A stretch of DNA of 14,758 nucleotides from the NCBI GenBank assembly GCA_035527455.1, contig DATLAN010000076.1:1-14758 (forward strand), written 5' to 3'. This DNA comes from DATLAN01 sp035527455. Lineage in GTDB: Bacteria; Planctomycetota; Planctomycetia; Pirellulales; Thermoguttaceae. A model generated the notes under the pieces. The model was not told the DNA's origin. It did no database searches and saw only the letters and a list, made by a program, of their open reading frames with translations. Every line of letters starts with the position of its first letter. Positions within the stretch are counted from its first letter, which is position 1. The position numbers and the translations under genes were made by a program. Shown piece by piece: positions 14,555 through 14,758 of this stretch.

Positions 14555-14591
14555 GGCGGGCTTGCCCGCCGTTCGATTGCGGCTCTGCCGC
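14555..14591. repeat. Pair of GC-rich hairpins between the fusion gene and the next subunit
   Basis: GGCGGG/CCCGCC with a CTTG loop (14555-14570) is followed 8 bp later by GCGGC/GCCGC with a TCT loop (14579-14591). No T-run follows, so it is not a classic terminator, and the operon appears to continue into 14650. It resembles repeat elements I recall between planctomycete genes and could tune mRNA processing within the operon. Confidence 0.55.
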
Positions 14592-14649
14592 GTTGGGGAT
14601 CGGGATGGATTACCGACAGCAAAGGAACAAACGAACGCAGGAGCCGACC

Positions 14650-14758
14650 ATGCCGACGGTGACGATCGACGGAAAACCTTTTGAAGCCCGAGCGGGCGAG
14701 ACCGTCCTCCAGGCGGCCTTGCGCGGCGGCGTCTATATCCCGCACCTCTGCCACCATC
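14650..14758 (+). CDS. [2Fe-2S] ferredoxin-headed subunit, NuoG/formate dehydrogenase/[FeFe]-hydrogenase type (5' end only)
   Basis: Only 36 codons are in the window. They read MPTVTIDGKPFEARAGETVL, then GVYIPHLCHH, the beginning of a plant-type [2Fe-2S] domain whose first cluster cysteine is C34. This domain begins NuoG, NAD-dependent formate dehydrogenase alpha subunits and the catalytic subunits of multimeric [FeFe]-hydrogenases. AGGAG at 14639-14643, six bases before ATG 14650, sets the start; an in-frame ATG at 14605 lacks this support. It follows the fusion gene by 141 bp, longer than the ATGA overlap before it, because the repeats at 14508-14591 fill the gap. The catalytic type cannot be decided from these residues. 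Confidence 0.85.
   Translation, partial: MPTVTIDGKPFEARAGETVLQAALRGGVYIPHLCHH

Noticed and set aside
11266..14757. A 1163-codon open frame on the minus strand opposite the NuoF-GltD gene
   Set aside because: It is the antisense shadow of a high-G+C gene, rich in Arg/His/Gly/Val with no family motif. The plus strand has complete, recognisable domains over the same span.

Overview
The window looks like a piece of a high-G+C planctomycete chromosome, probably of the Pirellulales type. This is inferred from gene content, not from a marker gene. The evidence is an exported methyltransferase/PQQ-type beta-propeller fusion, a Tat-exported DUF362 protein, a membrane-anchored protein with a C-terminal domain I associate with this phylum, the broken end of a ThuA-like protein, and several short palindromic or heptamer repeats between or inside genes.

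Layout. Positions 1-3086 (minus) hold most of the large exported propeller protein, which runs off the left edge. It contains an in-frame array of 7-bp repeats. Next is an orphan hisF (minus, 3313-4074). It is divergent from a Tat-signal DUF362 gene (plus, 4450-5817). The shared 375-bp spacer has a well-spaced promoter-like sequence for each gene and, between them, a ~75-bp palindromic element with 8-bp terminal inverted repeats. Positions 5818-7510 are an accessory or decaying patch: a 550-bp stretch with no convincing gene, a two-gene unit (75 aa helical protein plus a 134 aa two-TM protein), and remnants of a ThuA-like gene and a nitroreductase gene.

A minus-strand cluster follows (10535 down to 7512): a membrane-anchored hypothetical protein, scpB with an extreme Asp/Glu tail, and two tandem DUF488 genes that overlap by 85 bp. 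The larger DUF488 protein carries a QMTLF sequence resembling a sliding-clamp-binding motif. The cluster therefore mixes chromosome segregation and possibly DNA metabolism.

The right third (plus, 10880-14758) is a redox operon. It encodes a NuoE/HydC-type [2Fe-2S] subunit, a 1058-aa fusion of a NuoF/HydB-type FMN/Fe-S subunit with a GltD-like FAD/NAD(P) module, and the first 36 residues of a [2Fe-2S] ferredoxin-headed subunit of the NuoG, formate dehydrogenase or [FeFe]-hydrogenase kind. Together they predict a cytoplasmic NAD(P)-linked, possibly electron-bifurcating, hydrogenase, formate dehydrogenase or transhydrogenase. The identity depends on the catalytic subunit beyond the right edge. 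No tRNA, rRNA, CRISPR array or intact insertion sequence was seen.
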